From Candidatus Thiothrix putei (GTDB lineage: Bacteria > Pseudomonadota > Gammaproteobacteria > Thiotrichales > Thiotrichaceae): a stretch of DNA of 64,000 nucleotides. The notes below the pieces were generated by a model. That model searched no databases and was not told the DNA's origin. It saw nothing but the letters and a program-made list of their open reading frames with translations. Positions 53,594 through 63,100 of the stretch are shown here, piece after piece (the first letter of the stretch is position 1; every line of letters starts with the position of its first letter). The stretch lies in NCBI GenBank assembly GCA_029972225.1, contig CP124756.1, positions 248,001-312,000 of the forward strand. The letters run 5' to 3'. The translations under genes were made by a program, and so were the position numbers.

Positions 53594-54055
53594 ATGAAAA
53601 AGCTGGCTATCATCGCAACTAAAGGTACCCTCGATTGGGGCTACCCTCCGTTCATTCTGGCATCCACCGCAGCCGCCCTCGGTTATGACGTACAAGTTTT
53701 CTTCACATTCTACGGTTTGCAGTTGTTGAAGAAAGACTTAAATCTGCAAGTAACTTCTTTAGGTAACCCCGGTATGCCAATGCCAATGCCAATGCCAGTT
53801 TTGTTACAGGCACTGCCAGGGATGCAAGGCATGATGACCTCCATGATGAAAAAGAAAATGGCGGACAAGGGTGTGGCTGACTTGGCTGAATTGCGTGAAC
53901 TGTGTCAGGAAGCTGATGTCAAATTTATCGCTTGCCAGATGACCGTTGACCTGTTCGAGATGGAAACCAAGGACTTCATCGACGGCGTTGAATACGCAGG
54001 TGCTGCGATGTTCTTTGAATTCGCGGGTGAATCCGACATCTGTCTGTTTATCTGA
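53594..54055 (+). CDS. DsrE2-family protein
   Basis: 153-aa DsrE/DsrF/DrsH-like protein. Seen: KLAIIATKGTLDWGYPPFIL, VQVFFTFYGLQLLKKD, a MPMPMPMP stretch from an ATGCCA repeat, MKKKMADKGVADLAELRELC and KFIACQMTVDLFEM with the conserved cysteine. This matches the DsrE2 branch found with rhodanese and TusA in sulfur oxidisers. The start 53594 is by homology; a longer frame from 53555 exists. Closed by a strong terminator. Confidence 0.88.
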   Translation: MKKLAIIATKGTLDWGYPPFILASTAAALGYDVQVFFTFYGLQLLKKDLNLQVTSLGNPGMPMPMPMPVLLQALPGMQGMMTSMMKKKMADKGVADLAELRELCQEADVKFIACQMTVDLFEMETKDFIDGVEYAGAAMFFEFAGESDICLFI

Positions 54056-54079
54056 TTTCCGAAGGTTATTGGACAGTCA

Positions 54080-54110
54080 GTAAAAAGCCGGGTATACCCC
54101 GGCTTTTTAC
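54080..54110 (+). terminator. Bidirectional-looking terminator after the DsrE2 gene
   Basis: GTAAAAAGCCGGG, 5-base loop, CCCGGCTTTTTAC: a perfect 13-base-pair stem with T run, 24 bases after the DsrE2 stop. Confidence 0.9.
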
Positions 54111-54124
54111 TTGGAGAAAGCGTC

Positions 54125-54739
54125 ATGAAAATTATGGTTATCAGTGGTAGCCACCGTGAAAACTCGCAAAGTGAGAAAGTAGCACATTACATTGCGGAGT
54201 CTTTGCTAGATAATAAACAGGCAGATGCGACGGAAGTATTTTCCCTGGCAGGCAACCCGCTACCATTATGGGATGAGGGTATTTGGAATGGTGAGGCCAA
54301 GTGGCAGGCATTACTTAACCCTTTATCAGAAAAACTAGCATCCAGTGATGGTTTCGTCATCATTGCACCGGAATGGCATGGTCAAGTACCTGCGGGGCTA
54401 AAGAATTTCTTTCTGCTGTGGGGAGCAGGTGAATTAGCACATAAACCGGCCTTGATTGTGACTGTTTCTTCATCCGATGGGGGCGCATATCCTGTCGCTG
54501 AATTGCGAATGAGCAGTTACAAAAATAACCGTATTTGCTATATCCCCGAACACATTATTGTGCGTAATGTGGAATCTGTCCTTAATGAGGACGCTGCACA
54601 AAATAAGCCGGAGGCGGATAGCTATTTCCGTGACCGTATTGCCTATGCCGGGGGAATTCTCTGCGCTTACGCAACGGCACTAAAGGGTGTTCGCGAATCC
54701 GGCATTACGCAGACGGAGGCTTTCCGTTTTGGTATGTAA
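54125..54739 (+). CDS. NAD(P)H-dependent FMN reductase-like flavoprotein
   Basis: 204-aa flavodoxin-fold protein: MVISGSHRENSQSEKVAHYI (FMN phosphate loop), LPLWDEGIW and APEWHGQVPAGLKNFFLLWG. Family members reduce FMN, quinones or azo dyes; the substrate is not readable. It starts 14 bases after the terminator hairpin, and 15 bases separate it from the metallophosphoesterase gene. Confidence 0.88.
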   Translation: MKIMVISGSHRENSQSEKVAHYIAESLLDNKQADATEVFSLAGNPLPLWDEGIWNGEAKWQALLNPLSEKLASSDGFVIIAPEWHGQVPAGLKNFFLLWGAGELAHKPALIVTVSSSDGGAYPVAELRMSSYKNNRICYIPEHIIVRNVESVLNEDAAQNKPEADSYFRDRIAYAGGILCAYATALKGVRESGITQTEAFRFGM

Positions 54740-54754
54740 CTAGAGGCTGTCACC

Positions 54755-55618
54755 ATGTTGAAAACAGCGACAATGGCTCCCCAACGGGTACTCAATCGTA
54801 TTGGGCGTTTGAGCTATTTCCACGATGATCGCCACGCCGAGCGGACGAATGAAATTCGCTGGCTGGTGGAAGAGTTTGTCGAAATTCCCGTAAAAAATCT
54901 GCCGTTGGCTTTGGAAGGTTTCACGATTGTGCAACTCACTGATATGCACTTGCGCCCTTATACCCAGGTCGAGCATATTCAACGGGCGGTGGAAAAAACC
55001 AACGCCCTTAAGCCGGATTTGGTGGTGCTGACTGGTGATTACGTGTGGCACGATGGTGAGGATATTCTGGATTTGGTTCCGGTATTAGCGGGTTTAAATG
55101 CCCGCTATGGGGTGTTTGCGGTGATGGGGAACCATGACATTAAGACGGATCCGGTTCTGATTGAGGAAACCTTTGCTAAGCATGGTATTCCGGTTTTGCG
55201 TAATGATGGGCTGGATATTCAACACAGTGGCGGGGTATTCCACCTCGCAGGTATTGATGATGGCTGGTTGGGAAAACCTGATATAAAGGCGACACTGGAC
55301 AAGTTACGGGGTAATAAACCGGTCGTATTATTGGCACATGAACCCGATATGCTGGATTGGTATGCCGATGATACTAGGATTTCGTTGCAACTATCCGGGC
55401 ATACCCACGGTGGACAGGTGCAAATCAAACCGGGCAAGCCGTTTATTCGGCCTTACCTAGGGCGTAAATACGTGCAGGGGCTGTATCGGGTCAATGAGTC
55501 CTGGGTCTACACCAGTCGGGGGATTGGGTCGACGGGGCTGCCGATTCGCCGTAATTGTGCCCCTGAAATTACCCATGTAACGTTAGTTGGGGGGGATTAT
55601 TACCCCCAAGCGGCATGA
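54755..55618 (+). CDS. Calcineurin-like metallophosphoesterase
   Basis: 287-aa protein with all metal motifs: VQLTDMHLRPY, VLTGDYVWHD, VMGNHDI, LLAHEPD and LSGHTHGGQ. The closest known type is YaeI-like membrane-peripheral phosphodiesterases; there is no signal peptide or clear membrane helix. Natural substrate unknown. Confidence 0.9.
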   Translation: MLKTATMAPQRVLNRIGRLSYFHDDRHAERTNEIRWLVEEFVEIPVKNLPLALEGFTIVQLTDMHLRPYTQVEHIQRAVEKTNALKPDLVVLTGDYVWHDGEDILDLVPVLAGLNARYGVFAVMGNHDIKTDPVLIEETFAKHGIPVLRNDGLDIQHSGGVFHLAGIDDGWLGKPDIKATLDKLRGNKPVVLLAHEPDMLDWYADDTRISLQLSGHTHGGQVQIKPGKPFIRPYLGRKYVQGLYRVNESWVYTSRGIGSTGLPIRRNCAPEITHVTLVGGDYYPQAA

Positions 55619-55788
55619 CACTTTGTCTGAAAGGCTTGGGTATTCGCATCAGGTGTTGGGTAAACTAGGTTGTATATAAAAAGTGTCGGCGTTACCCGTC
55701 ACTGCATAAAGACCTTCTGTAAGCTCAGGCTTGCCAGGTAAGTCGGTTAGTCTGTAATAATTAGAAAAACAACGAACTAGGTTAAAGT

Positions 55789-56253
55789 GTGAATATGCCT
55801 GATACCCTAAATAATACGCTTGAACGCGACCTGACCGGCTTAAAAGTCGTGGTAGTGGATGACAGCAAGACCATTCTGCGCACGGCTGAGGTATTACTCA
55901 GTGAGCAGGGGTGTTGGGTAGTCACTGCTGGTGATGGTTTTGAGTCCCTGTCAAAAATTGCCTCCTTTAAACCGGATGTCATTTTCGTTGATATTATGAT
56001 GCCACGTTTAGATGGCTATCAAACCTGTGCATTAATTAAAGCTAACCGGCAGTACCGTGATACGCCAGTTATCTTATTGTCTAGTAAAGACAGTATTTTT
56101 GATATGGCACGCGGGCGTTTAGCGGGTTCTGATAAGTACTTGACAAAACCGTTTACTAAGGATGATTTGTTGGCTGCTATTTATACTCATGTGAAATTGC
56201 CAAATGTCCCAGAAGCACCCGCAGCTCCCTTTATTGATCTAATTGACGAGTAA
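55789..56253 (+). CDS. pilG: PilG-type response regulator
   Basis: 154-aa single-receiver protein. Acidic pair in VVVDDSKTILRT, phospho-Asp in VIFVDIMMPRLDG and lysine in KYLTKPFTKDD. A 12-residue N-terminal and a 25-residue C-terminal extension flank the domain. First gene of a Pil-Chp chemosensory operon controlling twitching via type IV pili. Start GTG 55789 has AGG 7 bases upstream; ATG 55795 is also possible. Confidence 0.9.
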   Translation: MNMPDTLNNTLERDLTGLKVVVVDDSKTILRTAEVLLSEQGCWVVTAGDGFESLSKIASFKPDVIFVDIMMPRLDGYQTCALIKANRQYRDTPVILLSSKDSIFDMARGRLAGSDKYLTKPFTKDDLLAAIYTHVKLPNVPEAPAAPFIDLIDE

Positions 56254-56262
56254 GGGGATGTT

Positions 56263-56649
56263 ATGTCTGGGCTACACGTATTAATCATCGATGATTCTCT
56301 GACTGATTCCCGTATTTTTACGGCATTGCTGGAAAAAAAAGGCTACAGGGTTAGTGTTGCCTGTAATGGTCAGGAAGGAATCGAGGTGGCTAAAGCGCGT
56401 CAGCCAGATATTATTTTAATGGATGTTGTCATGCCTCTCCTGAATGGTTTTCAGGCTACTCGCGAATTGACCCGTGCAAAGGAAACGTCTCATATCCCCA
56501 TTGTAGTATGCAGTTCTAAGTCTGGAGAGACTGACCGCGTGTGGGCATTGCGTCAAGGTGCCAAAGCCTATCTGACTAAGCCGGTAGAACCCAAAGTGTT
56601 ACTGGAAACGCTTACCCAGTTTGCAACTAAGGCGGGAAGACATGGCTAA
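56263..56649 (+). CDS. pilH: PilH-type response regulator
   Basis: 128-aa single-domain receiver: LIIDDSLTDSRIF, phospho-Asp in ILMDVVMPLLNGFQ, KAYLTKPVEPK. In Pseudomonas PilH acts with PilG downstream of the ChpA kinase on pilus retraction. It follows pilG by 9 bases and overlaps pilI by 8 bases. Confidence 0.9.
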   Translation: MSGLHVLIIDDSLTDSRIFTALLEKKGYRVSVACNGQEGIEVAKARQPDIILMDVVMPLLNGFQATRELTRAKETSHIPIVVCSSKSGETDRVWALRQGAKAYLTKPVEPKVLLETLTQFATKAGRHG

Positions 56650-57172
56650 CCCTTACGAGCTATTAGCAGGGTTGGCGTTGTTACGTGAGAAAAAACGCCG
56701 CTCTCGCCAGCATGATGCGCAAGAATTACAGGAATGGTCTGGCTTTCAAATCCATGTGGGGGATAGCGTTTGCCTGATTCCTTGTGAACAAGTGGAAGAA
56801 GTGGTGATGCCGTCCAGTGTTGCAGGGGTACGCGGTGTACCGCGCTGGGTCAATGGTGTGATCTATTGTCGGGCGCAACTGGTTACGCTAGTGGATCTGG
56901 CTGCTTTGTTATTAGGAAAAGATCGTGCAGCCGTTTCTGGGCGGGCTTTTGTGGTGCGTGGCAGACAAGAATGGTTTGGATTACAAGCCGGTAGCTTTGA
57001 AGGGGTGAGACATATTTGGTCTGATACACCAGTGTGTGATGCACCGCTACAGTTGAATGATGACTGGCGACGTTTCACCCGGCAATGGTTGTTGTTGGAT
57101 GATCAGCCGGTAGCCGTTCTTGAGGCGATCCAGTTGGTTGCAGCGCTGGAGAGCGGGGAGATTCGGGTATGA
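56642..57172 (+). CDS. pilI: PilI, CheW-like adaptor
   Basis: 176-aa CheW-domain protein linking PilJ and ChpA. Seen: FQIHVGDSVCLIPCEQVEEV, VPRWVNGVIYCRAQLVTLVD. ATG 56642 was chosen as the family begins MANPYELL. It overlaps pilH at the start and pilJ at the end (ATGA). Confidence 0.9.
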   Translation: MANPYELLAGLALLREKKRRSRQHDAQELQEWSGFQIHVGDSVCLIPCEQVEEVVMPSSVAGVRGVPRWVNGVIYCRAQLVTLVDLAALLLGKDRAAVSGRAFVVRGRQEWFGLQAGSFEGVRHIWSDTPVCDAPLQLNDDWRRFTRQWLLLDDQPVAVLEAIQLVAALESGEIRV

Positions 57173-58308
57173 GTCTGTTCGCTTATCAGGTGGTGGTGGT
57201 GATATTGCTGCTGTTACTGGTGGGTATGGGCATCCTGCTGTTGTACATGCGGCGGCAGATGCAAACTCAGTCAGTCGGTAAGGCACGTCAGCAGCAACAG
57301 GCGGTATTACGCTTGTTAGATGAGATGAGTTCCCTCGCAGACGGCGATTTGACGATGCGAGCGACAGTAACAGAGGATGTAACGGGGGCGATTGCGGATG
57401 CAGTGAACTATGCAGTGGATGCTTTGCAGGGATTGGTAGTACGAGTGGATATGACCTCGCATCGTCTAACAGGGTTTGCTCAGGACGCAGAAAAGCGTAT
57501 TAATAGTTTGGCTGGGTCGACTTCCCGGCAAGCTCAAGAGATTGCTGTAGTCACCTCCGCTATTGCTACTATGACGAAGTCTATTCAGAAAGTGTCACGT
57601 AATGCCTCCAGCTCGACGGAGGTTGCACGTAAGTCACTGGATATTGCGCAGACGGGAGCGCATACCGTGCGGGCAACGATTGCTGACATGGGCGCTATTC
57701 GTGAAAAAATTCAGGCAACCTCCAAGCGGCTCAAACGTTTAGGCGAAAGTTCGCAGGAAGTCGGGGACATTGTTCGCTTGATGAATGATATTGCCGAACA
57801 GACGAATATTTTAGCTTTAAATGCCTCTATTCAGACTAGCTCCAGCCAGGCCATGAGCGGGAGTACGCATGGCAATGCGGGTTTCAGGCGTTTGGCAGAT
57901 GAGATGCAACAATTGGCGCAGCAAGCGGCAGAAGCTTCACGCAAGATTGATGTGCTGATTCGTACCATGCAGGCTGATACCAGTGAAGTCATGGCTTCGA
58001 TGGAGGAAACCACGGCTAAGGTGGTTGACGGAGCGCGGAATGCTGAATCGGCAGGTGCTGCGCTGGATGAAGTCGAAGACGTGACCGTGGGTTTGGCACG
58101 TCTTATCGGTAATATTTCAGAGGCAGCAGGCAAACAAGCTAACATGGCAGGTCAGGTGGTTGATACCATGAGTGCGATTCAGGAAATCACTCAGCAAACG
58201 GCACGTTACAGTGAAGAGACCAGAGATTTGGTCACTGATTTGAACACGACGGCGGCTGATTTGCGTGGTGCTATTGCCGGTTTCAATCTGGCCGAAGAAA
58301 AACAATAA
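57169..58308 (+). CDS. pilJ: Reduced PilJ-like methyl-accepting protein
   Basis: 379-aa chemoreceptor. One N-terminal membrane helix (VVVVILLLLLVGMGILLLY), a HAMP-like stretch, then the cytoplasmic signalling coiled coil with the tip VRLMNDIAEQTNILALNASIQ. Pseudomonas PilJ has two membrane helices around a large periplasmic sensor and is about 680 aa; here the sensor domain and second helix are missing and there is no trace of them upstream because pilI abuts. It is therefore a receptor that senses in the cytoplasm or at the membrane. Confidence 0.85.
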   Translation: MSLFAYQVVVVILLLLLVGMGILLLYMRRQMQTQSVGKARQQQQAVLRLLDEMSSLADGDLTMRATVTEDVTGAIADAVNYAVDALQGLVVRVDMTSHRLTGFAQDAEKRINSLAGSTSRQAQEIAVVTSAIATMTKSIQKVSRNASSSTEVARKSLDIAQTGAHTVRATIADMGAIREKIQATSKRLKRLGESSQEVGDIVRLMNDIAEQTNILALNASIQTSSSQAMSGSTHGNAGFRRLADEMQQLAQQAAEASRKIDVLIRTMQADTSEVMASMEETTAKVVDGARNAESAGAALDEVEDVTVGLARLIGNISEAAGKQANMAGQVVDTMSAIQEITQQTARYSEETRDLVTDLNTTAADLRGAIAGFNLAEEKQ

Positions 58309-58321
58309 TCACAGGTGCAAT

Positions 58322-60148
58322 ATGATTTCGGATAAATCAAGTTTGGCTAGCCGTCTTGGGTGGATCGTCAAGGACACTGAGCTGGCAATTGAGCAAGCCC
58401 GGCAGTCCTTCGGGCGCTATATTGATTCGGCTGACAAGAGTGAACTCAGTAGTAGCCGTGAAACCTGCCGCCACTTGAATGGGGTGTTAGAGATACTGGA
58501 TGCCAGTGGTGTCAGTATGCTCAGCCGGGAAATTTTGTTGTTGTTAGATGCTTTGATTCAGGATCGGGTAGGAAATCTGCGTGCAGCACAGGAGGCGGTT
58601 GCAGAAGGTTTGCTGCAATTATCGGAATACCTCAAGCATTTACAGGAAGGTTATGCCGATTTGCCGGTGATTGTGTTGCCGACATTGAATAATCTGCGGG
58701 CAGCGCGTGATGCGGAACTGTTATCTGAGCATTTGATCTTTTTGCCAGAAGATGGTCATGCCAGCGATGAACTGATCGGTACGAGTGAGTATGTTGCGCT
58801 CCCGTTAGAGAAATTGCAGCAGGTTAGCAGTAAGTTGCGGTTTTTCTTGCAAAAAGCGCTATTGGGCTGGTTCCGTAATGAGCAACCCGAACGCATGTTA
58901 CAAGCAGCAGGCAAAGTTACCGATAATATGATCAAGCTCAACCACACCCGACGCTTGCGTTCACTGTGGTGGATTGCTTCTGGTTTAGCTGATGCACTCG
59001 AACATGGGCGTTTGGAGCAAGGGGTTGCCGTCAAAATGTTGATGGGGCGGCTAGAGCGTGAAATCCGTCATTTTGCTGAACAGGGTGAAGCACGTTACGA
59101 GCAAAGCTTGTCCGATGAGCTGATTAAAAACCTTCTGTATTACATTGGGTTGGCGGAGAATGGCGCTGTCATTACCGATAAAGTGAAAGCAGCTTACCAC
59201 TTGGATCTGTATCTTCCTCAAGGTGAAACTCTGGATGAGTTGCGTCATTACTACACCACTCCAGGGCGTGATATGTGGCGGGCGGTTGCTTCGTCGGTTA
59301 CAGAAGAGCTACGTAGCTTGCAGGGTGTTTTAGATGCTATGCAGGATCAGGAACGTCAACCTGAACTGTTAGCTAAATTGATTGACAGAACAGAAAGTCT
59401 GGCCAGTACGTTGACTATGCTGGGTTTATCACGAGCTGCCGGGTTTACCAGTGAATGGGTAACGGAATTAAAAGGCAGATTGTCCGGCGATAAAGTGCAG
59501 GACTTAGAATCCATCTTGCAGATCAGTACGCACTATGCACGTTTGGAAAAAGTCTTGGTCGAGTATGCGGAAACGGGGCATGACCTGACGGAGACTATTT
59601 TCAGTGAGGAGGTCGGTAATAGTCTTACCGATCCTTCGGATGAACGCAGCCTATTACGCACGACCCTTACCGAGTTGAGTAAAGCGCAGTCACGGATGGT
59701 GGCGTTTTATAAAGAGGGTTGGGCGTTTGTGTGCTTAGAAGAGGTGGCTACTTCACTGGAAAATATCAGTGGGGCGTTGACGATTGCAGGCACGAGTGAA
59801 TTGTTACCGTTAGTCGATACGGCTTTGCGCTATGTGCGTGAAGATCTGTTGGCGAACCAGCGTGAGCCATCACAGGATGAGTTATCCACATTTGCAGATG
59901 TTTTAACCTTGTTTGAAGCATCGGTTTCGGCACGCTTGCATCAGGAAGACTACTTGTCGTTACTGCCAACAGGCTTTGCTAAACTGCGGGAACTGGATCA
60001 TTCGAGTGATCTGAATCTGCTAGGTGAAGTCGATTTGGCAGAGCTGGAAGCCGATGTTGAGGCAAAAAAAAAAGCGAAACAGCTCACACCCTCGACTTTA
60101 CTTCAGCGCTTACGGATGCCGATTCAACCAGCATTAACCCCAGCCTAA
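58322..60148 (+). CDS. chpA: ChpA N-terminal part (FimL/Hpt-like scaffold)
   Basis: 608-aa soluble helical protein corresponding to the N-terminal region of ChpA/FimL. Seen: SLASRLGWIVKDTELAIEQA and repeated four-helix segments, without a good HxxKG phospho-histidine site. Start ATG 58322 after AGG; an upstream frame overlaps pilJ. Near its end lies a run of ten A (60064-60073). A -1 shift there continues directly into the frame of the kinase gene, so both parts may form one protein of about 1692 aa. Confidence 0.8.
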   Translation: MISDKSSLASRLGWIVKDTELAIEQARQSFGRYIDSADKSELSSSRETCRHLNGVLEILDASGVSMLSREILLLLDALIQDRVGNLRAAQEAVAEGLLQLSEYLKHLQEGYADLPVIVLPTLNNLRAARDAELLSEHLIFLPEDGHASDELIGTSEYVALPLEKLQQVSSKLRFFLQKALLGWFRNEQPERMLQAAGKVTDNMIKLNHTRRLRSLWWIASGLADALEHGRLEQGVAVKMLMGRLEREIRHFAEQGEARYEQSLSDELIKNLLYYIGLAENGAVITDKVKAAYHLDLYLPQGETLDELRHYYTTPGRDMWRAVASSVTEELRSLQGVLDAMQDQERQPELLAKLIDRTESLASTLTMLGLSRAAGFTSEWVTELKGRLSGDKVQDLESILQISTHYARLEKVLVEYAETGHDLTETIFSEEVGNSLTDPSDERSLLRTTLTELSKAQSRMVAFYKEGWAFVCLEEVATSLENISGALTIAGTSELLPLVDTALRYVREDLLANQREPSQDELSTFADVLTLFEASVSARLHQEDYLSLLPTGFAKLRELDHSSDLNLLGEVDLAELEADVEAKKKAKQLTPSTLLQRLRMPIQPALTPA

Positions 60149-60174
60149 CACCGATCCCTCCTGCCTCCCCCTGT

Positions 60175-63100
60175 TTGCGTGAAACATTGGGGGAGGATAT
60201 CTTCGAGATTTTCAGTGAAGAAGTGACTGAAATCAGTGAGAATCTGCTGACACTCTACCCACATTGGGATCAAGCACGTACTAATCGTGATGCTTTGGTT
60301 GAGATTCGTCGAGCCTTTCACACCCTGAAAGGTAGCGGACGTATGGCGGGTGCGTTTGCGTTGGGCGATTTTGCTTGGATTCACGAAGACCTGTTGAATC
60401 ATGTACTGAGTGGACAGTTAAAGGCAGATGATCGGGTTTCCATACAGATAGGCAAAGCAGTTGAGGAATTACGCGCCCGACTAAATTTTTTTCTGAATGC
60501 ACAACAGAAAGATGCGCGTGTTGAGCAGATAATTGCCGAAGCTGAAGCCGTTTTGTTACCGCCGGAAGCAACACCTTTGGAAACATGGGACTTTTCTGCT
60601 CCAGCGCCAATCGTACAGCCAGCGTTGTTGGTAGACGTTGAGTCGTTGCCAGGTATAGTCGTGGCTGCGGAACCTAAGGTGGAGGCTGAGACGGGTATTT
60701 CGTTTGAGCCTGAAACAGTGCTGACAGTTGATGCTGACCAAGCGATAGAGGAGGCAGAAGAGATTTTTGACTTTCTGCCATCTGTGAGTCTTATCGAAAC
60801 TACATCTGCCTTGCCAGAGATTGCCCCTCTTGCAATGCAATTATCAGAACCAGATCATGTTGTCGAAGCGGAAGCGGAAGCGGAAGCGGAAGCGGAAGCG
60901 GAAGCGGAAGCGGAAGCGGAAGCGGAAGCCCGTATGATTTGGAAGTTGTTTTGGGAGGAGGTTCCCGAACAGCTTGAGGCGCTCGACTACCATCTGCAAC
61001 AGCTACGCGATATGCCCGAAGAGCGTGAAACCATCCGCGAACTCGAACGCGAGTTCCACACCCTCAAAGGTGGAGCGCGGATGGCCCACTTAACCGAACT
61101 GGCTGATGTCAGCCACGATGCCGAAACGCTGTTAAGCCATCTGCACGGAACCGGGCAGGTTTCGGAGGCTGATATTGAAGCTTTACAACTAGCGGTTGAC
61201 CGTTTGCATACGCTAACCGAGGCACTGAAGCAGGTTGAGGTGGCGGCAATCAGCGCCGTACCTGTTGAACCGGTGGTGGTGTTAGAGCCTCAGCCCGATG
61301 CCGTTTCCCTGCCCTCTGTCATTGAACCCATGCCTGCTCCTATAGCCGATGCTTGGGTGCGTCAACGTGCGGCACAAAGCGAGTCGGGCAGTTTGCTGGA
61401 GCGTTTATTACAGGAGCAAGCTGATAGCTTACCCGATATTAGTGTGTTGGACAGCGCACGGCCTGCACAACCAGTCGATACCATCGAATCCAGTGTTACG
61501 AATACTAATCCACACGAAACCATTCGCTTGCCTGCACAGTTTGTAGACAATTTGATTGACCGGGTAGTAGAACTCAATGTACAACAAGTACACATGTCTG
61601 AACATTTCAGTAGCATGGGGATGGATGTAGACGAATTGGTGCGTACTGTGGCACGTTTACGTCAGCAAATTCGCACCTTGGAAGTGGAAAGTGAAGCCCG
61701 CATCCATGATGGGCGCAGCAAACGTTTGCAAGCGATTAGCAGCAGTGCAAACGCAACGGATTTTGACCCCTTGGAAATGGATCAATATGCCGAAATCCAG
61801 CGTATTTCCCGCTCGCTTGCTGAAAGCCTTAACGACTTAGTGAATCTGGAAGCCGACTTAGCCGCACAAGTGCGTAAGGGGGAACAGTTATTGCAGGCGG
61901 ATATGCGCACAACCCGTAAACTTCAGCGGGATTTGTTGGATACCCGTTTGGTTGCAGTCACCATGCTGGTTCCACGTTTACGCCGTTTGACCCGGCAAGT
62001 GGCAGGCGAACTGGGTAAGCAAGTGGCGTTGGAAGTGCAGGGTGAAGATTGCGAGTTGGATCGTAACTTGCTGCAAAACATGACCGCTCCATTGGAGCAT
62101 TTGATCCGCAATGCTATATCGCATGGGTTGGAAGAACCAGAAGAGCGGGAAAAGGCGGGCAAACCCCGTACTGGCAATATCACCCTGAGTATTAGCCGGG
62201 ATGATGCCGAAATTGTGATCCGTTTTCGCGATGATGGGCGTGGTTTGAATCGTGAGCGTTTGCATAAACGGGCGCTGGCGATGGGCATTCTCAGTGAGGG
62301 GCAGACGCTACCGGATACGGAATTGGATCGTTTGATTTTGCGCCCTGGTTTTTCCACAGCGGAAACCATTAGCCAAATTTCCGGGCGTGGTATCGGCATG
62401 GATGTGGTGCATTCCGAACTCAAAGCGTTGGGGGGGAGCTTGCAAATCACTTCAACTCAGGGTGAAGGCACGGAGTTTGCTATGCATTTACCGTTCACCT
62501 TGGTAGTGAACCCAGTCTTATTGGTTGAGGTGCAAGGGCAGGTGTATGCGGTGCCAATTGCAGGGGTGCAGGGGTTGGCGCGGCTATCCGGGCAGCAGAT
62601 TCAGGTGGCATTACAGGAAGAGAGTGAGAAGTTAATGTTTGCAGGGGAGCCTTACGCCTTGCATCATTTAGCAGAAGTACTAGGGGGGCAACGTGTCGAG
62701 CAGGTTTTTGCTGCTGATGAACGTTTTCCTGTGGTATTTATCCAGTTACAAGGGCAGTCGGTTGCATGGATCATTGATCACATTCGTGGGCGGCGCGAAG
62801 TGGTGTTGCAACCCTTGGGAGTTTTGTTCAAGAGTTGCCGTTTATACTCGGCAGCGACGGTCTCCCCTGATGGTAGCGTATTCCTAGTCCCGGATATGGC
62901 AGAGTTAGCACGTTTAGTGTTAGCAGATAAGCATTTGTCTAATGTACCAGCCTTAGTAGACATTTCCCCACCTGAAGAACCTGCCGGGCCACCACGGGTG
63001 TTGGTGGTGGATGATTCTATTACGGTACGCCGCGTGACGGAAAAATTTCTCCTTAGCCGCGATTACACTGTCATGACGGCAAAAGATGGGATGGAGGCGT

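Noticed and set aside
60865..60930. Possible CRISPR-like array
   Set aside because: The repeats are 6 bases, contiguous and without spacers, and lie inside an open reading frame. No CRISPR array was seen anywhere in the window.
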